Positions 1 to 12,732 of a stretch of DNA of 60,000 nt are shown one piece after another. The DNA is taken from the NCBI RefSeq assembly GCF_030272615.1, contig NC_081408.1, positions 607,734,173-607,794,172 on the forward strand, in the 5' to 3' direction. This stretch comes from Cryptomeria japonica (Eukaryota > Streptophyta > Pinopsida > Cupressales > Cupressaceae). How positions within the stretch are numbered: position 1 is the stretch's first letter; each line of letters opens with the position of its first letter. Made by a program: the position numbers and the translations under genes. Under the pieces are notes generated by a model. That model did no database searches, was not told the origin of the DNA, and saw nothing but the letters and a program-made list of their open reading frames with translations.

Positions 1-1620
<1,620 letters not shown>

Positions 1621-2910
1621 CTATATGGTATATAGTTATTGTATAGGGTCAAGGATATAGCATATTGGATTATACAGTTAAGGGTATTTGTTATAGGGTT
1701 TAAATGACCTTTTAGTATTATGGTTGTGGATATCAGGTATAGGGTATAGAGTATAGAGTATAGGGTTAAGGGTATTGATTACATGGTTTAGAGTATTTGA
1801 CATATACTTGACTTTTTTGGAGTATTTTTTATAGAGTTTGGAGTTTTTGATTGAGGCCAAAAGGTTTATGGGTGAGGGTCATGTGTTTGTGTTTGTCCCT
1901 CACTTTTCACCTTCCTTATCTCTTTTTTTTTCCCTCTTATCCATGTCCAACATTTTTCCAAATTTATCAAAGTTTATTAAATTTCAATGGAAGTCATTTA
2001 GCACTATCCAAATGAGCTGCACTTAAAAATGGTTATATGGGACCCTTGACCCATGATCCAAGCCCACATTCTTTTTTTTTGTCTTCTTTCTATGCATGAT
2101 CAAATAAAAAAACTCTTTTCCATGGTGTTGACACTTGATGCAAGGTTATTTTATATATTTGATCAGCTCTCCACCACCTTTTTATTCATTTGACAACGTC
2201 GAAGAGGAAGATAACAGTTTTTTGGATCAAATATGAATATTTGAGGTAACATTTTTGTGTTTCTAGATTTCAAATACTTATTAATTGTTATTTTGCTTAA
2301 ATTTTAGAATAGAAGTTCTTTTGTCAACATTGATTATAATCCTATTAGATTTACATTAGATTTAACAATGAATTTGAAGGAAGTTGCATAAGAAAATTAT
2401 TTGTTTAGTGGTTTAAAACAAAATTTGCAATTTCATACATCCTTTTTAAGATCTTATGAAATAATTTAAAAAAGGAGTATGAAATAATTTACAATTTTAT
2501 ATATCCACTTTAACATATGCATAATTTACAATTTGTAATATCCATATTAACATATCCATTTGATTTTGTTCCTTTTTATAATCTATGTTTAAATTTTATT
2601 TTATTTTGATTATGTTACATGTTCCTAGTTAATATGACCAATTTCAACGATAATGAAATGGACAACCAATCATGTTCTTAAATTGAATCATCCTTTCTTT
2701 AATTGAATCACCTTTAATTAAATATATCAAACCTTATTTCATTAGGACTACCTAACGTCATTAGGGTAGTCATATATGCATTAGGACTGCCCTAATGTCA
2801 TTAGGACAGTCATAGAAGCATTAGTACTACCCCTTCTTATGCCTCTTGAACTCTCTATATGAACTAATTTTATTCTCTTTTATGTGCATGTACATGCATA
2901 AATCATCGTC
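1621..2910. other. AT-rich noncoding stretch with short repeats
   Basis: No coding frame is supported. Positions 1621-1850 contain a run of variants of GGTATAG/GAGTATAG and AGGGTTAAGGGTAT, a degenerate 7-9-base tandem pattern that is not the plant telomere repeat. The rest is AT-rich sequence without recognisable element ends. Positions 2752-2832 carry an inverted and direct repeat listed separately. Confidence 0.6.
2752..2832. repeat. Short direct/inverted repeat (ATTAGGACTGCC family)
   Basis: Variants of CATTAGGACTACC occur three times, separated by complementary GGTAGTC or GGACAGTC phrases, with a unit of about 40 bases. Adjacent units can pair (ATTAGGAC...GTCATTAGG...CCTAAT), so the stretch could fold into small hairpins. 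Function unknown; it may be a trace of a small inverted-repeat element. Confidence 0.5.
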
Positions 2911-4350
2911 ATGTCAAGGAAATGACCAAAAAATGTAACATTGGAAGTGCACGAAGAAAAGAATGCAAAATAAAGAGAAGGAATGAGGCAACTTCATGAA
3001 GCAAGAAAAATTAATACCATAGAAGAAGAGGTGCCAATTTAAGAGGACCATGAAATATCCATCCAATCTAAGAGAGAGATAGAATTGATCACACAAAGGT
3101 AACAAATGCAAAACCTTTGTGCAAGGAGACAATTGAATCCCGAGGTTGAGATCATGTCATCTACCACAATTCAAGTTGAAGGCACACCATCTCTTATTGG
3201 CACATGATTGGTGTCTACAACATCTCATATTGAATGCACTCCCTCTATGACATTTGACGTTGCAAGTACATCATGATTGACATCAAGTGTTGGAGTTACG
3301 TAATCTTAATGTACACCTCAATTTCAAGGTATGTCATCATTTTCATCTCCGGTTGAAGGTATGCCATCTATCCCTAATGTTGTTGACATTCCTAATGTTG
3401 AGGCATCTCAAAGTTTGAGAACACCTCCTAGAGTTTTTCATAGAAAGCCTAAGTATTTGATTGACATTGATGCTAACATTTCGAAACCAATGGTTGACAA
3501 GGTTCTGAAGTGTACTTGTCAAAGACATGCTAACCCAATATGAAAAATACTTTTTGAGCCTTTAAATGAGACAGAAAGATGTCAACTATTTGTTGAAATG
3601 ATGAGAAATCTAAAATTTAGGCCCATAATGAATATCCTTGGGCTAAGAACATCAATTGAATCAAGCAAAAAATCTATTGTGAATAATTTGATGAATTCAT
3701 ATGATAGTGTGGGTTCTAACTCACACAAAAAAGATAGTGATGCCACACGACATGTCATTACATCAACCATTGTAAGAACTCAAACTAAGAAATATCTCCT
3801 CATTAGAAAGACAAGTAAAAATTTAAAGATGAATAGACAAACTCTAATGAGAGCCATGGGAAGGTGACAAAGAGTGGAGGATCCATATAAAAATGAGTTA
3901 TGGGCATTCTCCAATAGATTCTTTGAAATGGTAAAGACTTTTTATGTAAAAATAATTCACACATGCACAACTTGTTATTGTAGAGTACATATTGAATTTT
4001 CTAACCATTTTGATTTTTATCAACACATATGTATAGATTTGCATGCTAACAATGTTTTGCAACAATGCAACATAAATGGTCCACCAACATCTTCAAGGGA
4101 ATTCATATCTACCATCTTATGTGAAAGAGTGGATGGTCAACTATATTACAGTAACTGTTGCTTGCATGGCACATGTGTTCATTATGGTGGATTGTGACAT
4201 TTACAAATTTGTCAACATATGGATAGTACACCTAAAATTGGTAATGAATTAGTAGAGTTTGGAAAATATAAGGCAATGGCCTACATGCTGAAAGATGGAA
4301 AAGATGCAAAAAGGTGTGAATTGGTTAGTGACAAGATTCCAGTGTATTAG
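2911..4350 (+). pseudogene. Decayed coding frame of unknown family, probably transposon-derived
   Basis: One reading frame (that of the ATG at 2911) stays protein-like for about 1.4 kb with scattered in-frame stops, including TGA at 3541, TGA at 3865, TGA at 4195 and a final TAG near 4348. The N-terminal part is Glu/Lys-rich and then Ser/Thr-rich. The central part has a charged region. The C-terminal third has closely spaced cysteines near 3964-3985 and a C-x5-C-x3-GG pattern near 4156-4192, which suggests a zinc-binding module. I do not recognise the family. It ends about 10 bases before the LTR of element D, so D may have inserted into or beside it. The stops fit C-to-T decay of CAA, CGA and TGG codons. 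A DNA-transposon accessory protein is a guess only. Confidence 0.45.
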
Positions 4351-4359
4351 TTTATGGAC

Positions 4360-5264
4360 TATTGGCAATTGACACTCATTTGATTGGTTTCATATGTTGT
4401 CATTGATGGTAGCATGTTTTGGCTTCATTCTTTGGTTTGGTTGTTCACTAACATACCTTTCACCGGCACCGACATCGACATGTATCTTCACCGGTAGGAA
4501 GGATTCTTTGGGTATTGACATTGGAGTTCGACATGACTTACAATAGGATATCGGTATTGGAGGCCAAAAATCATTTAGGAGATCCGATAATTGGCAATTG
4601 ATTTTGATATTTATGTATATATGTATTGAGCCAACATGTATATTCATTTTGTAATTATCTATGTAAGACTACATGAGTCATGAAGGATTGTAAGGGTATA
4701 TAGGTTAGTTGATTAGATCATTTTGTATATGATAGGACAAGAGAGATATGAGAGTGATAATTGTAATGAGAGGAATGTTGTAATGTGAAGATTATGTAAG
4801 AGTTTATTTCGGTAAGGGTTTAGGGTTTCAGAACCAGAATAGTTAGAGCTTGAACCGGAACTCTATCAGGCATAGAAGATTCATTAAATGAGTTTAGTTT
4901 TATGTTTTCTTATTCAAAGTGACTGTAGTTAGTGAGACTCCTTTGTGATGAGAAGTGTGCTCTAGGCTATAAGACTTCCTGCAAATGCAGACCCCCATAT
5001 TATGTAATATCTTTTCATATGGCCAGTGGATTGATATTGTGGGTCACAAATCCCACCGTGGTTTTTCCTCTTTGAGGTTTTCCATGTATAATTCTCTATG
5101 TTATGGTATTCATTTGTTTGATTTGCTTATTGATTGATTTACTTCTTTCAATTATACATGTATCAGTTTACCGGTTGGTGAATGCATGTTATAATAAGGT
5201 TAAAGTTGAATATTCTAGTAGAACACTAATTCACCCCCCCTCTTAGTGTTTTTGGATTCCAACA
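4360..5264 (+). repeat. 5' LTR of element D
   Basis: The right end is firm: it ends ...CCAACA two bases before the primer-binding site. The left end is inferred from similarity to the solo LTR at 54103: both read TTGGCA...TGTTGTCATTGATG over the first 50 bases, so the start is TATTGGC at 4360 with the usual TG changed to TA. The LTR contains the block shared by Copia LTRs in this window (5038-5088: GTGGGTCACAAATCCCACC, then GTGGTTTTTCC and GGTTTTCCA) and the C-run TTCACCCCCCCTCTTAG just before the end. Confidence 0.75.
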
Positions 5265-5266
5265 AT

Positions 5267-5278
5267 TGGTATTAGAGC
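5267..5278 (+). other. Primer-binding site of element D (tRNA-iMet)
   Basis: TGGTATTAGAGC, one mismatch from TGGTATCAGAGC, the complement of the 3' end of plant initiator tRNA-Met used by Copia elements. It lies two bases after the LTR end. Confidence 0.9.
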
Positions 5279-5337
5279 CTTGTGCCTTGGTGGAAGTCTA
5301 ACATATTGAGGGAGATCCCGAATCCAAAATCCATGAT

Positions 5338-6331
5338 ATGAGTTTGGAGAGACAAATTGAGGTAGCACTTGAAGATTATGATGGTGAAAGAATGAAGAAC
5401 TTGAAGCTACAAGATGAATTGAATCTTGCTAAGGAATTCATTCTTATCCTATAGGAGAGGTTGTCATCTATTCAAGCTAGGAGGAAGGAACTTCTACAAA
5501 ATTAGGATAATGAAGAGAAAGATGCCCTTAATGAAAGATGTCAGAAGCTGATTCAAGAGAACATGGTCATTGTTGAATGAAATGTAAGCCCTAACTATGA
5601 GGATGTCAAAGGAGATTGAAGATCGGAAGATGAATGAAGAAAACCTTGGGAGATCTTTGAAAGATAGATCTAAAGAATGCATCTATTTGGTTCAAAAATG
5701 ATATGTTGAGAACTAATTTATTGTAATCCCAAAGTAATGACCAAGAACTTGAAATACATATAATAATTTTGAGAGATGATCTGACTATTGCAAGTGAGTA
5801 CAAGGACAAATTCAAGGTTAGTTTAGCACAGCTTGATGAATTATTAAAAAGTCAAAGACAGATTGGAGATTCTAGTGGACTTGGATTTGAACAAGGTCAA
5901 AGCTTCAGTATTGTAAATGAAGATCAAAACCAGAAGGCACTAGTAAGGTAACTTAATGCTTAGAAATTTAATGGTAGATACTATGTTTGTAATAAATTTG
6001 GTCACATGGCTAGGCAATGTAGAAATAGAGCAAATTAGAACTGTAATGAACTACTCTTGGTCAATGTTCTAAATGAAATAAGTATGGTCATAAGATAGAA
6101 GACTGTAGAATGAATGTTAAATGTCATGCATGTGGAAAATTTGGACATATGGCTAATAAGTTCAAGTCAAGCAATTATGTCAGTTATAATAAAGAAATTC
6201 AAAAGAACAATGTTACATGCTACGCATGCAACAAGATTGGACACATAGCTAATTTTTGTAGAAGCAAAAATCCATTGGTTAACAATGATGGATCAAATGA
6301 TAAAGGGAAAGAAAATGTTAATGAAATCTAG
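5338..6331 (+). pseudogene. Gag-like coiled-coil/CCHC protein of element D
   Basis: Starts with ATG at 5338. The first 200 or so codons are Glu/Lys/Leu/Gln-rich with heptad-like spacing, consistent with a coiled coil, and contain several stops and frameshifts. Three CCHC zinc knuckles follow: a degenerate one near 5977-6030, then CHACGKFGHMANKF near 6122 (last Cys lost) and CYACNKIGHIANFC near 6218. CCHC knuckles bind nucleic acid in retroelement Gag. The UBN2-type gag domain seen in elements B and F is absent, so capsid function, if any, would rest on the coiled coil. The homologous protein of element E is at 41601-42969. Confidence 0.75.
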
Positions 6332-6789
6332 AAAGATCATATCAAGAAATAGGTCAAGAATTCAGATGATCAATTAGTAGATGGGAATGCTCTAGTTACT
6401 CAACTAGTAGAGGAGGTTGCTCCTACACTAGTAGGAAGCTCATTCGGTAATTGAGGAAGATGCCTTAAGGGTAGGCAAAATTCATGATAATACTTCTTAA
6501 GCCCTAGGAAGAGGTTCTGGAAGATGGTCAAGACATTGGAAATGTCTATCCAGTATGGAGATGTTCAACTAAGATCCAGTTTGTTTCACTAGAATTCATT
6601 CATATCAATGACAGATTAGGGTTTCTTGAAGGTTAAAAGGTTGAATCCACTTCATTTTTTATCACCTTTCATTCAAAGCGATTCATAGTGAGTCTAAGGA
6701 AATTCATTGTGATCAAATATCTTCTTTAGCAATTCCACCAGCGATCGAAAGAGTTCTTTAGGTTTTCACCGACAACTATTTCTTAGGTA

Positions 6790-8246
6790 TTTATCTTTCA
6801 TTATTGAAGAAAGATCATTCTCTGCACCTACTTTTATTGAAAACCCTACTGTTGTCAAGGTTAAGGACCGTCCTAGGTCAATTTTCAAGCAGTGTCTACA
6901 TATTGCCACCTTGGATTATTTAGTTGGTGCATTTTCCCATGTTTCAAAAGGAGTTGTATATGTGGAAGACATCAGAGCATACATTCACTGCCACGTTGAG
7001 GATCTATGTACTAGTGACATCAAGAGCATGTATATGAGTGATTTGATTGGAGACTCCAAAAAGATAAAGCCCAAGTATAAGCACATTGAGGATCTAGTGT
7101 TTACTAGCATTTTGGATATCCCTAAAATTGAAGATGAGATTATCAGATATGTATTGAGAAGAGTGTATGGAGAATTCTTTTGGCTAGATAGACCCTACAA
7201 GATCTCAAAGGAGGCCATCAGGGCCATCACCAGTTTTTCCTAGATTGGTCAGCCTCTAGAGAAAAATATTTCAAATGATCAGGTTAACAAACTCACTGGA
7301 GCAAATTTAGACCAATTATCGATGAGGGTCAACACCATTACTAATACAGACATCAGATTTGGCAACATGATCATTGGATACAATGTAATTCAATCTAATC
7401 ACCTCAACTCTATTTATAGATCTTGCATTTGTGCCACACATAAGATCATGAGGGAAAATGAGAAGATAGATCTCTGTGGATGGATGTTAGATGATTTGTT
7501 AATTAACCTTGGGAAAATAAAAGGAGAGAACAAGGGGACATTCTAGTATGGGAATATTATTGTCTTCTTGATGCTATTTTTCATTAATGAAAGTCCCAGT
7601 TTTGGGAAGAGACAATAGGCATTTGATATCTCGGTAGGAAGACAACTGAAACAATCTATTTCTAGTTTGGGTATTCAACGAGATGATAAAGTTTGGGATT
7701 ACTTCAAGGTATTCCAGAAGGCAATGAAATCTAGAGAGAGGGTTCCAAAACAAATTGTTGAGAAATACTCAACTGAGATCTTCTTTTTGGTTAAAAGGAT
7801 GAAACCTTGATGTAAGAAGTTAAACCCTACAATATATGGATAGAGGAAATGGGATATGAGGTTGATGATCAGATTCTAGATGCTTATGCCAAGATGTTAA
7901 TTGATGCACCTATTGATGAAGTTGAGAAACCCTTTGGCACTGGAAAACAAAAGAAGCAAGAGGTTTGAAATGAATTTAACCAGAAGAAGAGGGAGAAATA
8001 GAAAGGCAAGGAAAGCAAATTTATTAAACAAGTATCCCAGGGCATCAATGAATTAATGGATGTTGTTCTGGAAAACAGAAGGAAGAGGAAAGAACTTGAA
8101 GTCTTCATTGAGCCTATTCCATCAGACTCTCGAGTTGAAGATGACACAAATTCACCATTCAAGAGGGTATTGAGGAAGAAAGGAGAGGAGTCTAAGGAGG
8201 AAGCAAGGAAGCAATCAGTAAGGAAGGTCACAATCAATGTACATAT
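6790..8246 (+). pseudogene. ORF-X of element D: second ORF of unknown function
   Basis: A decayed frame shared with element E (48015-51303). Matching stretches in the same order include AFSHVSKGV...IHC versus ALSFVPFGV...IHC, YVLRRVYGEFFWL versus YVLSRVHDQFLWL, a GYNVIQS...ICATHKIM stretch versus GYRIYQS...ICATYQII, VWDYFKVFQKAMKSRERVP versus MWGYFKEFQIRMHKREKIP, and MGYEV versus MGYEV. A Lys/Glu-rich tail follows. No protease, RT, RNase H or integrase motif is visible. The stretch ending KISKEAIRAI resembles the I-T/S-x-E-x-I pattern of N-terminal domains in some plant transposon proteins, but this is weak. Stops and frameshifts make the copy dead. It is cut at 8248 by element C. Confidence 0.7.
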
Positions 8247-8248
8247 AG

Positions 8249-10042
8249 TGTCATAAATTGTACACCCTTGCTAGGGTGGTACAATTTCACACTTAGGTTA
8301 GCACCCGCATTAGTGTGTCTTGCATCTTGCATTTATAATTCCCCTTTAAGCATTTAATTAATTAATTAAATTAAATCTAAGGTCATGTTTCATCACTTTA
8401 CACATTATAAAGTTGGGCCCTTTACCCTAAGTTTGCCCTTTTTCATCTTATTTCTCCAATGAATCATTTAATCATAAACCCTAATTATGTCTTATTTTGA
8501 CCATTTAGGCCTGATTTTGTATTTCAAAACATCTTGAAATCAGCTATAACTTTGGGATGCACTCTAATATCATCATATCTAATGGCCCCAAAAATTTGGT
8601 GAAAAGTTGGTTGGACCGTGGCGAGAATGCACATGGTTTGCGACATTTCCCCTGAAATTTCAGGAGCACAATCCTATGATATAATAATACTTAACCCCAA
8701 AATACCAGTGGGAAATTCAAATCCTATGCCACCCTAAACATGAAATTAAGATCTAGGGTTTCATACTTAAGAACTCTCTTTCTTCATTTGAGAATCTAAG
8801 AGTAGGTTTTTGGAGCATTAGAGCCTTCTTTGCAGCAAAAGAGTAGATCTTTGAAGTCTTCAAAAAAATTAAACATTCATCCATCAAACATTCATTAAAC
8901 ATAAATGTATCAACTGGGGGATTTTGAAGATGTAGAAGAACAATAGGAGATCACCGACTGATGATTCACTTGTACCTCTCCCTTGGGGTTGGGTATGGTT
9001 TCATATTGTTTTTTTGTCTTTGCATAAGCTTCATTTTGATTCACATTCATTCTTTAGATCACTTTGCATTATGGATTTAGAGCATTTACCTTGTCAATTA
9101 TAAGAAATTAGGGTTTACTTTTTAGGGTTGCTAGGATTCCCATAGATACTAAGAGGGGGGGTGAATCAGTATCTAACAGGTTAAATGATTTTCTTAACTT
9201 AAAACATGTAAAGCATATGAATACTGTATACCAGTAAACAGAAAGTAATGTAATAAACAGAGATAACAACAACCACATGAAAAACACACCATAACACAAT
9301 AGTTTAATGAGGAAACCTGGTGTGGGAAAAACCTCAGTGGGATTTGTGACCCACAATATTCACTTACTAGCCAATAAGAGAATATTACTACTACAATAGA
9401 GGCCTGCACATATAGGAAGGCCAAGTGCCTAGAGCTCACTGCTCAATTACAAAATGGGAAGTCTCACTGACTTACAAAATGGATTATATAAATCCAATGT
9501 CTTGTACTACTTCAAAATAGCATCTTCTATGCTAGATCCAGTATCGGTTTATAGCTCTGCTTCATACATAAACCCTTAACGTATAATTTGCATAATAGGT
9601 CTGCCTTATTTCGCCTATATTTTTTTTTTCTTCTAGTACAAAATGTTCTACAATGATCTCTTATATATATGAGTCATTTTACAACTTGCCAAGTCAGCTT
9701 ACAATGATTTTACAATAATTAACAAAATATATTACAAACAAAATCCCTATCGGCTTCTATGTCGGTATGCTTTCTTTCACTGCTGGTGTAGAGTCTATCT
9801 TTGTTGGTTTTGGTAAATTACCTTTCTGGTGTCATAAGATTGTAAGGTTTCCATCAATGACAAAACCTTCAATCACCTACAATATCTCATTGGAGTGTGC
9901 ATTTGCCAACAAGGGTTGCTCTAGGTTGTTTACTTTCATTCTTAGGATCTTGCACACACATTTTCAGTACATTATTGGCTATTCATGGAGGTGGAAATCA
10001 CTAACATGGGAGTTTGACTAAGGAAAAACCCTATATAGCCAC
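8249..10042 (+). repeat. 5' LTR of element C (interrupted by a solo LTR)
   Basis: Aligns with 39504-40511 over its whole visible length once the 9129-9911 insertion and its duplication are removed. The LTR is therefore at least 1.0 kb. The true right boundary is not determined, because the 3' copy is cut by element E at the equivalent of about 10042; the LTR and leader may extend to about 10.7 kb. A near-perfect inverted repeat, TTGTACACCC...GGGTGGTACAA, lies within its first 40 bases in both copies. Confidence 0.8.
9129..9911 (-). mobile_element. Solo LTR, Copia family S, in the 5' LTR of C
   Basis: Begins TGCTAGGATTCC and ends GCCAACA, flanked by an exact 5-base duplication AGGGT (9124-9128 and 9912-9916). 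Orientation is minus: read on that strand it starts TGTTGGC and ends with the C-rich block and ...CCTAGCA. It is clearly related to the solo LTRs at 28004 and 34230, including the phrases CCCATAGATACT, GTGTGGGAAAAACCTCAG and GGGATTTGTGACCCACAAT. No internal sequence remains, so it arose by LTR-LTR recombination. Confidence 0.93.
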
Positions 10043-10755
10043 CCCAAACCCCTTTTTCAACTTTAGGTACAGGTTTAGATCCGAGCATCACTGGAAGTTT
10101 TGGGACCAAAAGAGCACATAGAGACAATTCTAGGTTGAAAATATTGGTAGAAACCCTAAGGATACGGGCATGGCACCTTGGTCCTACCTAGGATAGTGGC
10201 GTGGCACCATGTTCCTTCCCTATATTAGCAAGACTTGGCAGAACAACACTTTGCAGGCTCCAAAATTGCAGAATCAGGACAGTGGTGTGGCACTCTGGTC
10301 CTGGACATTTGTCCTTAGATTTCAGACATAAGTAGGCCTCTAATTTTGCCTTCTAATCTATACTTTGAAATAGTGTATCAGTTATTCTTTGATCCGCATT
10401 CTTAGATTAGGGTTTGCTTGCTTACTTGCTTTCTAGGTTAGATTTCATTTTGCATCATTCCTCTCTCTCATTTATAGCAAAGGAATAGAAAACCTAAGAG
10501 GTAATCCATGATCCTCTCTTTCTCATAAGAAGTAGTCGATGTGTGTTACCTCCCTAGGCTCTTTCATATTCCATGAGTGTGTATGAGAATGAACCCAATT
10601 TCATTTGCATTTCATTGCATTTTTAGATCTAGATCTAGTTTATTTCTTTTTCTTTCAAAACATAAAAAAAAAAAGAAAAAAGAAAAAAAAAGAGATAGCT
10701 TTCATTCATTTTCCTTGCATTGTGTGTTTAAGTTTCATGCAATTTTCATTTTCAA
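10043..10755 (+). other. Remainder of LTR/leader of element C
   Basis: No coding frame is supported. It contains a repeated phrase around GTGGCGTGGCACC and ATGGCACCTTGGTCCT (10165-10315, three variants), an A-rich run at 10665-10693, and should hold the 3' end of the 5' LTR and the primer-binding site, neither of which I can place. No capsid (Retrotrans_gag) domain is visible here, so the gag part of C seems deleted. Confidence 0.5.
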
Positions 10756-12732
10756 ATGTTAGATTTCTATTTGCAAGATGTTCATGCTTTTGATGATGTA
10801 TACAATTTTGTTGATTATGAGTTTAGTAAGGATGAATTAGATGAAGCTATAGATGATTTTTTGAACCCTAAGCCTTCTAAACCCCCAATTTGCCAAACAT
10901 TAATCAACATTGTTACTATGCCATTTTGTGGTGATGAGAAAGATAAGTCAGATGATCCCTCTCATGGGTACATTCCTATCAACTCCTCCACTAGATCTAG
11001 CAACATAGTTGACTCCCATGATTCCCTCTATGGTGTTATGTCTCCTTTTGAGTCCAAATATAAGCCTTTCAATCACTATGACCATTCTTTATTGGATGAT
11101 GCCCTTGATGACTTTATGTCTTTGCCTAAACTTTCAAACAAGAATAATGCATCTAAAAGGTAAATCAATATGATCAATGTGAATGAACATAGAAAACCTC
11201 TTTTTGTTGTCCAAGGTTCTTGTCCTTCTCCAACTTCACCTCTTCCTAATCGACCTCTTTTCATAGTTCAAGGTGGATATAGTCATGATTCCTTTAGCAC
11301 TCCAAACAAGCCTATCATTATGGTTCAAGGAAGGAATCTCATTAAGAGTCCTTATAGCTATGCTAGACAACTAACTAAGGAGAGTGATAATGTAGTTTCC
11401 CATACCTATAACACAAGAAACAATAGGATTGTGGTTATTATAAATGATGGTGTGATAAGATGAACATTAGTGGATAATGATTCTGACCTTAATGTTTGTA
11501 GCATTAACTTGTTGTATAAGATCAATGTTGATACATCTCTTTTTAAGCTTGATTCTCTCACCATCAGTGGCTTTGACAATGTTGCTAAATATTCACTAAG
11601 CATCATCACCTTGCCTATTAAGATAGGTCCTATTACTTTACCTACACCTATCCATGTCATGTCTGGAGAGTTGACATACAACTTGTTGCTAGGGAGACCT
11701 TGGATTCATAGCATGTAAGTTGTTCCCTCTACATTGCATAGGAAAATCAAATTCATTCATGACAATACAACATACACCTTGTTAGGAGACACAATATTTT
11801 AGGCTTGTTTACAAACATCAAGTTCTAAATCCTCTTCAATGAATTCTTCCCCAACTATCTTAGATAATTTCTCTAAAGCTTCTACTCTGATTAGTGTGAC
11901 CAATTCATCAAACCTGTCTCCTATATCTGAGTCGATTCCAAATACTTCCTCAAGTGGACCTAAGGTTCTTGAGGAAGAGTCTTCTCGGCCCAACTCTATG
12001 ACTAAGAACACTTTCTCTCCTAAAAAGATTATGGTAGAAGATGATTAGGGATCACTTGATTTCAATCCTACCTTCGTAGGGGAATACATAATTCCCCCTA
12101 GAGAACCTAAGGTCGAAAAGAAGAAAGAAGAAGAACCTGAAAAGTAATCTACTTTATCTAGTTCGTTGAGTAATAACTTTGTGGTGGCTTCTCAGACTTC
12201 ATCTCCCTTAGTTTCTGGTCTAGAGGATTTTGATCCTTCACTTTTTGAAAATCCTCCTTCTTCTTTAAAAATGACTAACCTTTATGGTCTTGGTTTTCAC
12301 ATCCTAGCTAGGTGTGGATATAATGGAAATGGATGTTGTGCTCAAGAACAAGGGATTGAGGTTCCCTTGGAAAAAACCTTTTGTGATATGACATTTGGGC
12401 TTGGTTATGATCCTTTCAAATGTACTGAAGCCTCTAAGAGAGCATCTATTAGTGTTAATGTCATTTCTGCTTCTCTCTCACTAAAATATCTAGAATATAT
12501 TGACTGTGACCCTTCTTGTGTCTTTTCTTTGGATGTTTTTTCTACCAATGATTCCTTAGCTGAATTCTTGGGAGTTTATGACAATCTTCCTCATTATCAC
12601 CATAACCACAGTTTACCCTATTATCTAAATGCAGAAGCTTACTTTGGGAAATAAAGAAATAATCATAAGATAGTTAAAGAATTTACTCAATTAAAAGATG
12701 TTCCTCAACAAAGTAATCTCCTAATAAATGAC
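10756..12732 (+). pseudogene. Gag remnant, aspartic protease and G-patch-like region of element C
   Basis: A single frame runs from ATG 10756 to TAA 12652 with in-frame stops (TAA 11161, TGA 11461, TAA 11716 and others). Three repeats of the pattern (F/M)-V-Q-G occur near 11205-11330. The protease spans about 11467-11715: a flap/active-site region with VDNDSDLNV where D-[ST]-G is expected, so the catalytic motif is altered, and the C-terminal LLLGRPWIH typical of Gypsy retropepsins. A glycine-rich segment at about 12280-12350 (LGFHILARCGYNGNGC) resembles the G-patch found after the protease in some plant Gypsy elements. The upstream capsid domain is missing. Element B inserted at 12733; the frame continues into RT from 31650. 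Confidence 0.85.

Larger units (their letters stand above)
4360..8248 (+). mobile_element. Element D: non-autonomous Copia-like LTR element, left part
   Basis: Consists of a 5' LTR, a primer-binding site matching initiator tRNA-Met with one mismatch, a coiled-coil/CCHC gag-like frame and a second frame (ORF-X) with no match to protease, integrase or RT. Its right side is interrupted at 8248 by Gypsy element C; the remainder and the 3' LTR would lie beyond C, outside this window. It has the same internal organisation as element E (40512-52283), though the LTRs differ enough to be separate families. It is one of the oldest layers of the nest: all frames carry several stops and frameshifts. Confidence 0.75.
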
